NCBI GenBank assembly: GCA_021234155.1
Contig: JAJEKV010000063.1
Location: 7,398,095 to 7,462,094 of the forward strand
Origin: Isoetes taiwanensis
Taxonomy: Eukaryota; Streptophyta; Lycopodiopsida; Isoetales; Isoetaceae
Length of the DNA stretch: 64,000 bases
Direction of reading: 5' to 3'
In this document: positions 63,173 through 64,000 of the stretch, piece by piece
Numbering within the stretch: the first letter of the stretch is position 1
Layout: every line of letters begins with the position of its first letter
Made by a program: the position numbers and the translations under genes
The notes under the pieces: model-generated
Seen by the model: the letters and a program-made list of their open reading frames with translations, nothing else
Databases searched by the model: none
What the model was told of the DNA's origin: nothing

Positions 63173-63308
63173 ATACTGGTGACCTAGTGGGAAGGCCTTG
63201 AAATGTGGTGATGCCCACTAGGGTTCAAAACCCACTGACTATCATCGTGTGGGAGACGTGGATGGGTGCAAGTCCCACCAACAGCAAAAAAGAAGGGGAA
63301 AAAAAAAA
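63173..63308 (+). mobile_element. Short tRNA-derived SINE with A-rich tail
   Basis: An A-box-like TGACCTAGTGGGAAG is followed by B box GGGTTCAAAACCC (GGG/CCC stem) with tRNA-like spacing. A body of about 65 bp containing GTGGGAGACGTGGATGGG follows, then an A-rich tail (63285-63308). No clear target duplication. Confidence 0.65.
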
Positions 63309-64000
63309 CTAGCAGTAGGTCAAGCTTGGGGCAAAGGGTGTTTGCAGTTCATTTTATGTATGTTGTTCATTATATGCAATTCTCCTTTTAGGCAGTCAAT
63401 TGTCTAATGAAATAAATTTCTACAGTTGGCCAACAATATTAACTTCTCAAGAAATCTTCCTACTAACCATCGGTTATTATGAAATAAATCAATATAGCTC
63501 TATGGGTAAACATACATCAGTTTTCATTGTGCCAGGATGAGTAGCCTTTCAAGCCTATTATATGCCATATTTACTAGTAGTGCTTCTTGTTGTAAACCTT
63601 TATGTGCTTTTAAAGCCAGGCATTTAAATCTTTCTCCTCACTCAAATTGCCTACCATCAGGCATCATATTTTCAACTTAGGCATCATTGCGTTTGGATTA
63701 TACCTGTGTAATTACTGCATTGCCTTCCCATGAATTATAATATCCCATGGAACCATGTTAATAGTTTTCTAGAAGTCATCAGAATAGAACTTCATAAGCA
63801 TCATAAAATATACACCTTAACATACGTGTTGATAAGGGTGTTCCAAAGAAAGTAAGGAGCTTCAGCTTTCCTTCCAAAAGAGGCAGGCATGGACCAATTT
63901 CTCCTTCTCTAGGGACTATATTTTTGCACAAATTTTAGAGAAGACGACAAGTATTAAAGAAGGAACCAACAGTTTATGAAGGCCTTGCATTCAAATACGT
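63309..64000. other. No feature recognised
   Basis: AT-rich sequence to the window edge without coding or repeat signal. Confidence 0.4.

Overview
The window is nuclear DNA of a land plant. It is AT-rich and gene-poor, with GT-AG introns, and contains plant-type genes (a macro-domain/CRAL-TRIO gene, sulfate transporter and PPR remnants) in a dense, nested set of plant transposable elements: CACTA, Ty1/copia, Ty3 chromovirus, several LINE lineages, Helitron, hAT and SINE-like units. The repeat density and mix of LINEs suggest a large-genome, possibly non-flowering lineage such as a fern; that is inference only. I see no rRNA gene, intact tRNA gene, CRISPR array or bacterial operon.

Layout. 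1-2158: a decayed LINE on the minus strand, cut by a 10.7-kb CACTA transposon (2159-12861). The CACTA has matching ends, TGACACAA-type subterminal repeats, a TNP2-like transposase gene on plus, a second spliced gene on minus and a captured receptor-kinase fragment. 12862-13488: most of a copia LTR. 14225-15900: sulfate transporter pseudogene (minus). 16200-18860: one or two decayed plus-strand genes. 19600-21500: a repeat-rich insert and a hAT tail. 21518-25493: a LINE between two long (TC)n tracts. 26300-28650: Helitron helicase remnant and an inverted repeat. 28840-29455: L1-type LINE tail. 31100-32080: two arrays of degenerate short motifs. 33665-37348: the one gene that looks intact, a 14-exon GDAP2-like gene (minus). 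38560-38870: SINE-like unit. 38888-42330: GC-rich L1-type LINE (minus). 43230-43950: LINE fragment. 45900-47150: PPR pseudogene. 48177-57880: copia element (minus), interrupted by a 1.07-kb structured insert and a 3.6-kb L1 LINE. 58160-64000: fragments of LINEs, Ty3 elements and SINEs.

The main structural result is that the copia element's 3' LTR is in two pieces, at 48177-48252 and at 12862-13488, in opposite orientation. They tile the 5' LTR (57210-57880) and share only a 5-bp overlap. The CTAGG expected as a 5-bp target-site duplication lies outside the 5' LTR (57881-57885, minus strand) and outside the distant 3' LTR piece (13489-13493). The simplest reading is that about 35 kb between 12862 and 48177, including the GDAP2-like gene, was inverted after the copia inserted. 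One breakpoint abuts the right end of the CACTA, which suggests transposase-mediated rearrangement; an assembly misjoin is the main alternative.

Exon boundaries and pseudogene identities come from reading translated motifs and splice sites by eye and from memory of protein families. No search or alignment was run.
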